IMG/VR virus record: IMGVR_UViG_3300042311_000626 | Span: 64,001-86,468 of that record | Direction: 5' to 3' (one strand) | DNA: 22,468 nucleotides | DNA from: a virus | Part shown: in pieces, positions 14,012 to 21,410 of the stretch | Layout: each line of letters begins with the position of its first letter | Position numbering within the stretch: the first letter of the stretch is position 1 | Made by a program: the position numbers and the translations under genes | The notes under the pieces: generated by a model | The model's database searches: none | The model's input: the letters and a program-made list of their open reading frames with translations, nothing else | Told to the model about the DNA's origin: nothing

Positions 14012-17000
14012 ATGGCTTGTAAAAATTATAATATTAGAATTAGACAAGTAGATTTAGACAATGCTATAAACAATCCAGACCCAAATTTAGATGGAAAGGT
14101 ATTTGTTAGCTTTACAGATTGTAATGGAAATCCTGAAAGTATCGCTTATTCCATAGCAGGAACATATTCTAATGCTTTTTGTGCTGATGATTCTGAAATG
14201 ATTGTTATTACTTATTCGTTTGAAGACATAGAAGTTATCACAGCTAACAGTACAGTAAACGCTGATGGGGAGTGCATTGCACCAACACCAACACCAAGTG
14301 TAACTCCAACAGTATCTATATCTCCTACACCATCTACAACACCGTTGTATCCATGTAATTGTATTAGTTTTACTAATATGTCACTATCAGAAGAAGCATT
14401 TGTTTCATATACACGATGTGATAATGTATCATCAAATATTCTTGCTTTAGAACCTAGTGATTCTATAACATTATGTGGTAGTGATCCTGGAGTAGTAGAT
14501 GGTGATGTAGTTATTCAAATTTTAGGAAATTGTGTTGGTAGACGTTGTATTCCATTTACACCAACACCTACACCATCATTAAGTATTACTCCTAGTTTTA
14601 GTGTAACGCCAAGTAATACACCAAGTGTAACACCAAGTATTTCTATTACACCTAGTAGAACACCAAGTATTAGTATTACACCTACTATATCACCTAGTAA
14701 AACAATACCACCTACTATGACACCTACTCCAACGATTAGTGTGTCTAAAACTCCGTCTCTTACACCACTACCAAGTGTTAGTAAGACACCTAGTGTAACG
14801 CCAAGTATTAGTATTACACCATCAAACGGAACTAGCCCTTCTCCAACACCATCTACTTCATTACCAATAGCTATACCAACTATAGCTGGTTTATGTATGA
14901 ATGTTCAATTTGGAGCAGCACCATCTGTAACACCAAGTATAACACCAACTAGAACACCAAGTATAACACCAACTATTTCAGTTAGTGTAACACCAAGTAT
15001 TACTCCTTCTACTACTCCAAGTGTTACACCATCAATTACACCATCGATTACACCATCAGTTACACCAAGTAGTACTGATCCACCGCCTCCACCAAGTCTT
15101 ACTCCTAGTAATACACCTAGTATATCTGTTAGTAATACACCTAGTTTAACACCAAGTAGAACACCAAGTAAAACACCAAGTATATCACGTACACCTAGTG
15201 TAACACCTAGTGTAACGCCAAGTATTACTCCAAGCAGAACACCTAGTATTTCTATTACTCCAACTCCATCTACTTCGAGACCTTGTACACCATGTGCTTT
15301 ACCTGATGTTGTTATTGGAGCACAAACATGGACAGCATGTAATTTAGATGTTACTACTTATAGAAATGGTGACATAATTCCACAAGTAACTGATCTTACT
15401 CAATGGGAAAATCTTACAACAGGGGCATGGTGTTACTATGATAATAACTCTATAAATGGTTGTACCTATAATAAATTATATAACTGGTATGCGGTGACTG
15501 ATCCTCGTGGATTAGCTCCGGTTGGGTATCATGTACCAACAGAGGCTGAATTTAGAACATTAGCTAATTATTTAGGAGGTACAAATGTAGCAGGGGGTAA
15601 ATTAAAATCAACAGGAACCACACTTTGGAACAGTCCTAATGCAGGTGCAACAAATGAAACAGGTTGGACTGGATTACCAGGAGGGGGGAGATCAAATGGA
15701 CAATTTAATTCAAAAGGTATATCTGGTCCTTATTGGACTTCTACACCTGATCCAAATCCAAATCCTGGGTTTACTAATTTAGCAACCTATATCGACCTAT
15801 ATAGCTTCAATCAACTACTTGATTTTAAAGGCTTTAGTAAAACTAGTGGATATTATGTACGTTTAATTAAAGACGTTCCAAATCCACTTACATGTAATAC
15901 CATATTATATAAAACACAAGGAAATCAATATTATTTATATAATTTTTCAACTAATACATCTACATTATTAAATGTACCTGCTGCACCATTTGATAGTGTT
16001 GCAACTTCATTAGGTATTTCTATAGCACCACTAGCCCGTACTTCTAATAAATTATGGTCTTACACATGGAATGTTAACGGTGGAGGTTTAAATAATAATA
16101 GTATAGTAGAATACAATACAACAAGTAACCCATTCACCGCAACTATTAACAGATATATTGCTTTACCCCAAGCACCAGAATCTACTTTTCCAGGGGGAAC
16201 AGAGTTCTATCCAGGAACTGGTTTATTTGCTATTAGTAATACAAAATTAATAGGGACTGTAAATAGAATAGGTGGTCTCCAATTACGTTCTATAGCATCG
16301 CAACAAGATGTAGTAGATAGCCCTTCAGCTAAATATGTTAATGGTGTAATGGTAGTAGAATATGATATTACATCAAATGTAGCTACTTGGACTCTTAAAG
16401 TTAAGTTACCTCCACAAGAAGATCCAGCAGGAGATTTACTATTAACTTCAGATAATAAACTTATAGTACTTACTAAATACCAAAATTATCATTTTTTAAA
16501 TCAATATAATTACAATACAGGAGTATTAGAATTTAGAAAACAAATATCACCTACTATAACAACAGATTGTGGTTTAGCTCAAGTAAATAATGAAATATAT
16601 TTAATGGGGTATAATGTGTATAAGTTTAATCCTACAACATTTGCATTAACATTAGTTCAATCACCGCAAACACAATTAGTAGCGGCTTCGCAATTAGCAA
16701 GTTGTATTAATGTAAATTTACCTACATCAAGTTGTTCTGAATGTTTAACATTACCTTTAAAACTATCAACTCCTATGAATTATAATGGAATTAATATAAT
16801 TCCTACATACACAGGACCAGTAGCTTCTGATAATTTTTTCCCATTAAGTACCTTAGGAATGCCAGTTTGTGAAGGAACTAATGTTACAACATATCCATCA
16901 TATTCTGCTTTTCTAGGAAACCTTTCTGGAGATTATACATATTCTTTAAATTTTAGCCAACCAGTAAATAATATTAAAATATCATATGGTGGAACTAATA

Positions 17001-18244
17001 GTAATCCTAACCCAGGTGAATTATTTACTTGGAATACAAATGTAGGAGTTCCTAATATATCATTATGTAAAGGATGTTATCAAACAGTAAATGGAAATAC
17101 AGTAACCGGCTCTTCATCAGGGAATATTAATTTAGGTGAAATTCAACAAGCTGGTGGAGGAATAATAACAATATCAGCTCCATTAAATTACACAACATTA
17201 ACTTTAACATCACCTGGAGGTAATCAGGGTTCAGTATTTAGTATATGCTCAGGAAGTATAATACCACAACCATCTAATGCTTTAGGATGTGTTTATATGA
17301 GTAGTTTTACAACAGGATTAACTTACTTATATAATGTTAATAATAATACATCGTCATCTGTTACTCTTCCTGTAGATCAACAACCAAATCCTAGTATTCA
17401 AGCTATTACAGATACTCATACTTCTACTAAATATTGGAGAGGTAATAGATGGGGTACTATTAAGGAATGGAATACCACTTCTACACCTAATGTGTTAGCA
17501 TTAAATAGAACAATAACAATACAAGGATTCCCGTTTCCATTTGGTAATGATCAAAAACAATGGAATAAAATGCAGGCTATAGATGATAATACATTGTTAG
17601 TTTGTGCAAACTACACTATACCTAATACCCCAGAAAATATATATTTTGGTAATTGGATAAATACTATAACATTATTTGATATAAGCAGCACTACTAATAT
17701 AGTTGGTTCTGCTCAACAAACACCATTATTTAACGTTTATGCACCTGCAGGTAATGTAGATGCACTTTTATTAACTACTAATAATAAATTAATAATCATT
17801 GGAAGAAGAGGTAATGGAATTAATCCATTTAATTATAATAATTATTATTTATCTCAATATTCTTATCCTGATGGTGCTTTAGAATTAGAGGTAAGTTTAA
17901 ATAATTATCTTCCCTCTTCAGGAGATGGAGGTACTACATACCTAGTTGCTTTATTTGAATCAGGTAATGGAAAAATTTATGCAAAAGTAGCAGCACAAAC
18001 TATTGGCGCACCAAGTATAACATATGAAGTTAATTTAAATTCTCCATATATATTTACTCAAGTTTGGAGTGGTATAGATCAACGAAATTTTTATTTTAAT
18101 TCATCAATTAACTGTAATACAGTAGCATTAAATCCAGCACCACCACCACCATCATTATCACCAACACCAACACCTAGTTTAACACCACCAGTGTCACCTA
18201 ATGTAGGAGTTAATACAATTTACAAATATTTAGATATTTTATGA
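14012..18244 (+). CDS. Giant modular adhesin: Cys-rich modules, TPS stalks, FISUMP domain, two propeller-like domains
   Basis: 1410 residues, with no signal peptide, so it is probably virion-bound. Order: a small Cys module at 1-88 ('VFVSFTDCNGNPES... FCADD'); a first Thr-Pro-Ser linker; a second Cys module ('AFVSYTRCDNV... LCGSD'); long TPS linkers at about 183-283 and 303-421; a FISUMP domain at about 432-622 ('VVIGAQTWTACNLDVTTYRN', 'NWYAVTDPRGLAPVGYHVPT', 'SGYYVRLIKD'). It continues with a WD/Kelch-like beta region at about 630-908; a Cys-bounded beta domain at about 910-1085; a second, related beta region at about 1091-1371; and a final Pro-rich tail. FISUMP domains are known from Fibrobacter and Bacteroidota surface proteins. 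The gene lies between gp13-like and gp14-like genes and overlaps the protease start by four bases (ATGA). Host attachment is the likely role; the ligand is unknown. Confidence 0.85.
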   Translation: MACKNYNIRIRQVDLDNAINNPDPNLDGKVFVSFTDCNGNPESIAYSIAGTYSNAFCADDSEMIVITYSFEDIEVITANSTVNADGECIAPTPTPSVTPTVSISPTPSTTPLYPCNCISFTNMSLSEEAFVSYTRCDNVSSNILALEPSDSITLCGSDPGVVDGDVVIQILGNCVGRRCIPFTPTPTPSLSITPSFSVTPSNTPSVTPSISITPSRTPSISITPTISPSKTIPPTMTPTPTISVSKTPSLTPLPSVSKTPSVTPSISITPSNGTSPSPTPSTSLPIAIPTIAGLCMNVQFGAAPSVTPSITPTRTPSITPTISVSVTPSITPSTTPSVTPSITPSITPSVTPSSTDPPPPPSLTPSNTPSISVSNTPSLTPSRTPSKTPSISRTPSVTPSVTPSITPSRTPSISITPTPSTSRPCTPCALPDVVIGAQTWTACNLDVTTYRNGDIIPQVTDLTQWENLTTGAWCYYDNNSINGCTYNKLYNWYAVTDPRGLAPVGYHVPTEAEFRTLANYLGGTNVAGGKLKSTGTTLWNSPNAGATNETGWTGLPGGGRSNGQFNSKGISGPYWTSTPDPNPNPGFTNLATYIDLYSFNQLLDFKGFSKTSGYYVRLIKDVPNPLTCNTILYKTQGNQYYLYNFSTNTSTLLNVPAAPFDSVATSLGISIAPLARTSNKLWSYTWNVNGGGLNNNSIVEYNTTSNPFTATINRYIALPQAPESTFPGGTEFYPGTGLFAISNTKLIGTVNRIGGLQLRSIASQQDVVDSPSAKYVNGVMVVEYDITSNVATWTLKVKLPPQEDPAGDLLLTSDNKLIVLTKYQNYHFLNQYNYNTGVLEFRKQISPTITTDCGLAQVNNEIYLMGYNVYKFNPTTFALTLVQSPQTQLVAASQLASCINVNLPTSSCSECLTLPLKLSTPMNYNGINIIPTYTGPVASDNFFPLSTLGMPVCEGTNVTTYPSYSAFLGNLSGDYTYSLNFSQPVNNIKISYGGTNSNPNPGELFTWNTNVGVPNISLCKGCYQTVNGNTVTGSSSGNINLGEIQQAGGGIITISAPLNYTTLTLTSPGGNQGSVFSICSGSIIPQPSNALGCVYMSSFTTGLTYLYNVNNNTSSSVTLPVDQQPNPSIQAITDTHTSTKYWRGNRWGTIKEWNTTSTPNVLALNRTITIQGFPFPFGNDQKQWNKMQAIDDNTLLVCANYTIPNTPENIYFGNWINTITLFDISSTTNIVGSAQQTPLFNVYAPAGNVDALLLTTNNKLIIIGRRGNGINPFNYNNYYLSQYSYPDGALELEVSLNNYLPSSGDGGTTYLVALFESGNGKIYAKVAAQTIGAPSITYEVNLNSPYIFTQVWSGIDQRNFYFNSSINCNTVALNPAPPPPSLSPTPTPSLTPPVSPNVGVNTIYKYLDIL
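14282..14345 (+). repeat. Thr-Pro-Ser linker repeat, first block
   Basis: Short degenerate 'acaccaagt'-type repeats encode 'PTPTPSVTPTVSISPTPSTT'. The block separates the two N-terminal Cys modules of the giant adhesin. Confidence 0.85.
14558..14862 (+). repeat. Thr-Pro-Ser linker repeat, second block
   Basis: About 100 residues of 'TPS-(V/I)-TPS-ISI' units, built from 9- and 12-base variants of 'acaccaagtattagtatt'. Probably an extended, flexible or rod-like stalk. Confidence 0.9.
14919..15276 (+). repeat. Thr-Pro-Ser linker repeat, third block
   Basis: About 119 residues of the same repeat, directly before the FISUMP domain, interrupted once by a poly-Pro stretch ('DPPPPPS'). Confidence 0.9.
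18136..18200 (+). repeat. Pro/Thr/Ser-rich C-terminal tail of the giant adhesin
   Basis: Encodes 'PAPPPPSLSPTPTPSLTPPV', a short relative of the TPS linkers, ahead of the last 14 residues. Confidence 0.75.
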
Positions 18245-19518
18245 TAACAAATAAAAAAATAGAAGAATTATACGAATCTACCCCAAACTATGTTGGGGTA
18301 GGTTTCGGTTTTAGACTTAAAAATAGAGAATATACAGAAGAACATGCTATTATTTTTACTGTAGATAAAAAACGTCCTATTGAAGAAATACCTGAAGATG
18401 AATTATTACCTAAGGAAATTGAAATTGATGGTGTTATTTATAAAACCGATGTTGTTGAAATTGGAAAAATAGAATTAATGTCATGTAGTACTACTACTTT
18501 AAATACTTGCTATAATTGGAGAGCACCCTTTATATATGATGGAGTACAATATGGGTTAAATATACCACCAGGAAATAGAGGATACATTAGACCTTTAAAA
18601 GGAGGTATTTCTTCAATATCACAGAACCAATCAGGTTACATGGGTACATTAGGATTCATAGCAGTAGATAATACAAAGAATGCCTTAGTAGGAGTAACTA
18701 ATAACCACGTTGTAATAGGAAATGCATTTTACACAGCATTAAGAAACGCCTCACCTGTAAATGAATATCAAGATATAGTATGGCAGCCTTCACCTTGGGA
18801 AACTAACCCGCCAAACACAAACTCAGCATATGTAATAGGAGAAGTAGCAAGATATGTTCCTATACATGCTAATGCTTATAATCAAGTAGATGGAGCATTA
18901 GTTACTATAGCACCTTCAACCGTAACTAATGCTGAATCATTTAAACAATATGGTTTAGCTTATAGTACTCCAATGCCTTTTGCTACAGCAGCAGAAATTG
19001 ATCAATTGTTATACACTAATCCTCCTATATATAGTAGTGGAAGAACATCAGGAGTAAAATTTGGTGGGTTATGTGGGTTAACAACTTTTGCTTTAAATAT
19101 GACAGTACCTGTAGGATCATCAAGCCCACCACCACCATCTGGTTATAATTTAGATGGAACTAAGGTTCCTGTAACTTTTAGTAGAATTATAGGATTTACT
19201 AGAACTAGTGTACAATGCCCTTTTCCTGTAGTAGGTGGAGACTCAGGATCAGCTTTAATAGCTGATTTTAATGGAGTTTACAAAATCATAGGGTTAGTAT
19301 TTGCTGCAAGTGAATATTATGGATTTGCTTGTAGAATAGATGAAGTAGCATCTCAATTAAATATATCAGCTTGGGATGGAACTACTAAAAACTATTTTAA
19401 TACAGGTTCAAGACAATTTAGAACAACACCGGGTGGTAGCTATGATAAAACAATAAATTGTAATGATAATATTTATTGGCAGGTAGGAACAATCAGCAAT
19501 ACTAACCCTTGTAATTAA
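18241..19518 (+). CDS. Trypsin-like serine protease with Nal1-like N-terminal domain
   Basis: 425 residues, with no signal peptide. A complete chymotrypsin-fold triad can be read: His156 in 'VGVTNNHVV', Asp217 in 'NQVDGALV' and Ser335 in 'GGDSGSAL'. The N-terminal 75 residues ('NYVGVGFGFRLKNREYTEEH', 'IIFTVDKKRPIEEIP', 'YKTDVVEIG') match the domain that precedes the protease in bacterial and plant Nal1-like serine proteases. The C-terminal about 50 residues are an extra Asn/Thr-rich segment. This is not the T4 prohead protease gp21, which is a different family. The ATG overlaps the adhesin stop by four bases, and another adhesin gene follows after 9 nt, so it is co-expressed with both. It may process the adhesins or digest host surface protein. 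Family confidence is high, role uncertain. Confidence 0.9.
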   Translation: MITNKKIEELYESTPNYVGVGFGFRLKNREYTEEHAIIFTVDKKRPIEEIPEDELLPKEIEIDGVIYKTDVVEIGKIELMSCSTTTLNTCYNWRAPFIYDGVQYGLNIPPGNRGYIRPLKGGISSISQNQSGYMGTLGFIAVDNTKNALVGVTNNHVVIGNAFYTALRNASPVNEYQDIVWQPSPWETNPPNTNSAYVIGEVARYVPIHANAYNQVDGALVTIAPSTVTNAESFKQYGLAYSTPMPFATAAEIDQLLYTNPPIYSSGRTSGVKFGGLCGLTTFALNMTVPVGSSSPPPPSGYNLDGTKVPVTFSRIIGFTRTSVQCPFPVVGGDSGSALIADFNGVYKIIGLVFAASEYYGFACRIDEVASQLNISAWDGTTKNYFNTGSRQFRTTPGGSYDKTINCNDNIYWQVGTISNTNPCN

Positions 19519-19527
19519 AATATATAA

Positions 19528-20892
19528 ATGTTAAACATAAGCTTTACATTCACAGGATACTTAAATGGACGCCCATATTGGACATCAACTCAATATGGTA
19601 TGCAAATGATATGGACTGGACCTTATTGGGAAATTATAAATTGGCCATATGATGGGACACCTGTAAATTATACTGATACTGATATTCCATTAACAGGATG
19701 GCAACTTATAGATAATACAACTATGACTGCTAATTTTACTGTTAATTTAGGTGAATGTTGTTTTAACTATTCATTTGTTAATAATGTAGGACGATCATTT
19801 TTAGATATAAGTTATGTAGATTGTAATGGAAATCCTCAAGAAATAATAGCAGGATTCGGATTTTCAGGATCATTTTGTGCTAAATCTATATCTTATGTAT
19901 CCAACCCAGGATCATTGAATTTAACTGGAAATTCATGCCCATCTAATACAAATTGTTATAACTGGGAATTAATAGGACCTGTAACAGTATATTACACAGA
20001 TTGTAACGGAGTATCAGGAAATATGGCTACTGTACCTAACGGAGAGTTTGGTCCTAGTATTTGTGCTCTTAGTATAGATATATGGGATAATGCAGGTAAT
20101 TTCTATATTCAAGGATATTGCGATGACCCATCAGTATCAACAACACCAAGTGTTACACCATCAATAACACCATCAATAACACCAAGTACAACACCAAGTA
20201 GAACACCATCAACTTCTCCACCACTTCAAATACATTCAGTTTATAGTTGTTGTAATAGTAGAAAAGAAGGAATGTTAATATCAGATGCATTTATAGGTTT
20301 GACTGTAATATCAACAACAGGTGAATGTTTCTTTGTAAATAGTTCTATTGAACCAACAGCAACTGTAACATGGGATGGTAATTTAGGATATGTGAATTGT
20401 AATGAATGTACAGCTATAAATCTATGTCCGCCACCATCACCAACACCTAGTATTAGTGTCAGTAGAACACCAAGTGTAACACCAAGTACAACACCTAGTA
20501 TTAGTATAAGTAAAACACCTAGTGTAACGCCTAGTGTAACACCTTCAATTTCGATTAGTAAAACACCTAGTGTAACACCAAGTGTAACACCAAGTATCAC
20601 TCCAAGTACAACACCACCAGGTATATCATATTCATTTTATGCTAATGATTGGACTCCTTTTGGCCCATGTAACACTCCTGCTTATAATATATTTTCAGGT
20701 AGTGACGGTAAATATTATGCTTCAGATGATGGTGGAAATACCTTTACATTACTGTATTCTATAGCTGAGAACTGGTATCAACTTGTAGGTTACGATCCAT
20801 TCTTTATGGAAGATGTTTATCAACAATATGTAGTAAATTCAACTTCTACAACGATAACAATTGGTGGAACATTATTTTCTACATGTTTTTAA
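19528..20892 (+). CDS. Second modular adhesin with Cys modules and TPS linkers
   Basis: 454 residues, with no signal peptide. It starts with an aromatic-rich domain ('FTGYLNGRPYWTSTQYGMQM', 'WTGPYWEIINWPYDG'), a pattern that suits sugar or surface binding. Two modules of the type also found in the giant adhesin follow: 'LDISYVDCNGNPQE... FCAKS' and 'VTVYYTDCNGVSGN... ICALS'. A TPS linker comes next at about 201-231, then another Cys-rich domain ('VYSCCNSRKEG', 'LGYVNCNECTAINLC'), a second TPS linker at about 301-364, and a C-terminal Tyr/Trp-rich domain ('NDWTPFGPCNTPAYN', 'YQLVGYDPFF'). It closes the accessory block between gp13- and gp14-like genes. An adhesin or fibre tip is inferred from the modular build; no enzyme motif is visible. 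Confidence 0.78.
   Translation: MLNISFTFTGYLNGRPYWTSTQYGMQMIWTGPYWEIINWPYDGTPVNYTDTDIPLTGWQLIDNTTMTANFTVNLGECCFNYSFVNNVGRSFLDISYVDCNGNPQEIIAGFGFSGSFCAKSISYVSNPGSLNLTGNSCPSNTNCYNWELIGPVTVYYTDCNGVSGNMATVPNGEFGPSICALSIDIWDNAGNFYIQGYCDDPSVSTTPSVTPSITPSITPSTTPSRTPSTSPPLQIHSVYSCCNSRKEGMLISDAFIGLTVISTTGECFFVNSSIEPTATVTWDGNLGYVNCNECTAINLCPPPSPTPSISVSRTPSVTPSTTPSISISKTPSVTPSVTPSISISKTPSVTPSVTPSITPSTTPPGISYSFYANDWTPFGPCNTPAYNIFSGSDGKYYASDDGGNTFTLLYSIAENWYQLVGYDPFFMEDVYQQYVVNSTSTTITIGGTLFSTCF
20128..20223 (+). repeat. Thr-Pro-Ser linker repeat in the second adhesin, block 1
   Basis: Encodes 'TTPSVTPSITPSITPSTTPS' and a few more residues, the same repeat type as in the giant adhesin. Confidence 0.88.
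20428..20620 (+). repeat. Thr-Pro-Ser linker repeat in the second adhesin, block 2
   Basis: About 64 residues of 'ISISKTPSVTPSVTPS'-type units. Lys and Arg occur at regular points ('SKTPS', 'SRTPS'), as also seen in the giant adhesin. Confidence 0.88.
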
Positions 20893-20909
20893 AATATTAA
20901 ATAAACAAT

Positions 20910-21410
20910 ATGGCTTTATACGGTTCATCTAGAGATATTTCATTTTTTCATGTTATTAACAGAGAGTTAATTCATAACATCATTGAACAAAACATAGGAT
21001 ATTATCAAATATCACTAGATGAAACCTCTGTAAATGTATATGGTGAAGCAGCTAATGGTACTAAAATGTACTATCCGCCTGTTTTAATTCAATGTTTAAT
21101 TGACAGAGGTGATTATGAAGGTGATTATGATGCTCAAATCGGACCTGACTTTACTAGAAATTTTTCATTTAGATTTTTAAGAAGAGATTTAGTTGACCAA
21201 AACGTAGTACCTCAAATAGGTGATGTTGTTTTATGGAATAATGATTATTATGAAGTTAATTTAGTAAACGAAAACCAAGACATAGTAGGTAAAGTACCTC
21301 AATACAATTATGGAGGGGCTTACTTAGATGATTTTGGAGCAAGTTTTTCAATAATTTGTAATGCACATTATGTATCACCAGAATCATTAGGATTAACTCA
21401 AACTAGATAA
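20910..21410 (+). CDS. 14: Neck protein, T4 gp14-like
   Basis: 166 residues. 'LYGSSRDISFFHVINRELIH' at the N-terminus, 'YPPVLIQCLIDRGDY' in the middle and 'PQIGDVVLWNNDYYEVNLVN' near the end form a pattern I associate with neck proteins of T4-like marine phages. The last segment is comparable to 'GDLIYF...LFEINWV' in T4 gp14. It is shorter than T4 gp14 (256 residues). gp14 joins gp13 in the neck ring that binds the tail. The position immediately before a gp15-like gene, as in T4, supports the call. The start follows 'aataaacaat' without a Shine-Dalgarno site, and the stop overlaps the next ATG by one base. Confidence 0.65.
   Translation: MALYGSSRDISFFHVINRELIHNIIEQNIGYYQISLDETSVNVYGEAANGTKMYYPPVLIQCLIDRGDYEGDYDAQIGPDFTRNFSFRFLRRDLVDQNVVPQIGDVVLWNNDYYEVNLVNENQDIVGKVPQYNYGGAYLDDFGASFSIICNAHYVSPESLGLTQTR

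Noticed and set aside
14558-15276. Repeat-rich DNA that could be mistaken for a CRISPR array or tandem satellite
   Set aside because: The units are degenerate, in frame, without regular spacers, and clearly encode a Thr-Pro-Ser linker.
15306-15890. Possible target of a diversity-generating retroelement, because FISUMP may share a C-type-lectin-like fold
   Set aside because: No reverse transcriptase gene and no template/variable repeat pair was seen in the window.
20241-20600. Minus-strand frame rich in 'GVTLGVTLGV'
   Set aside because: It is only the complement of the Thr-Pro-Ser repeat in the second adhesin.
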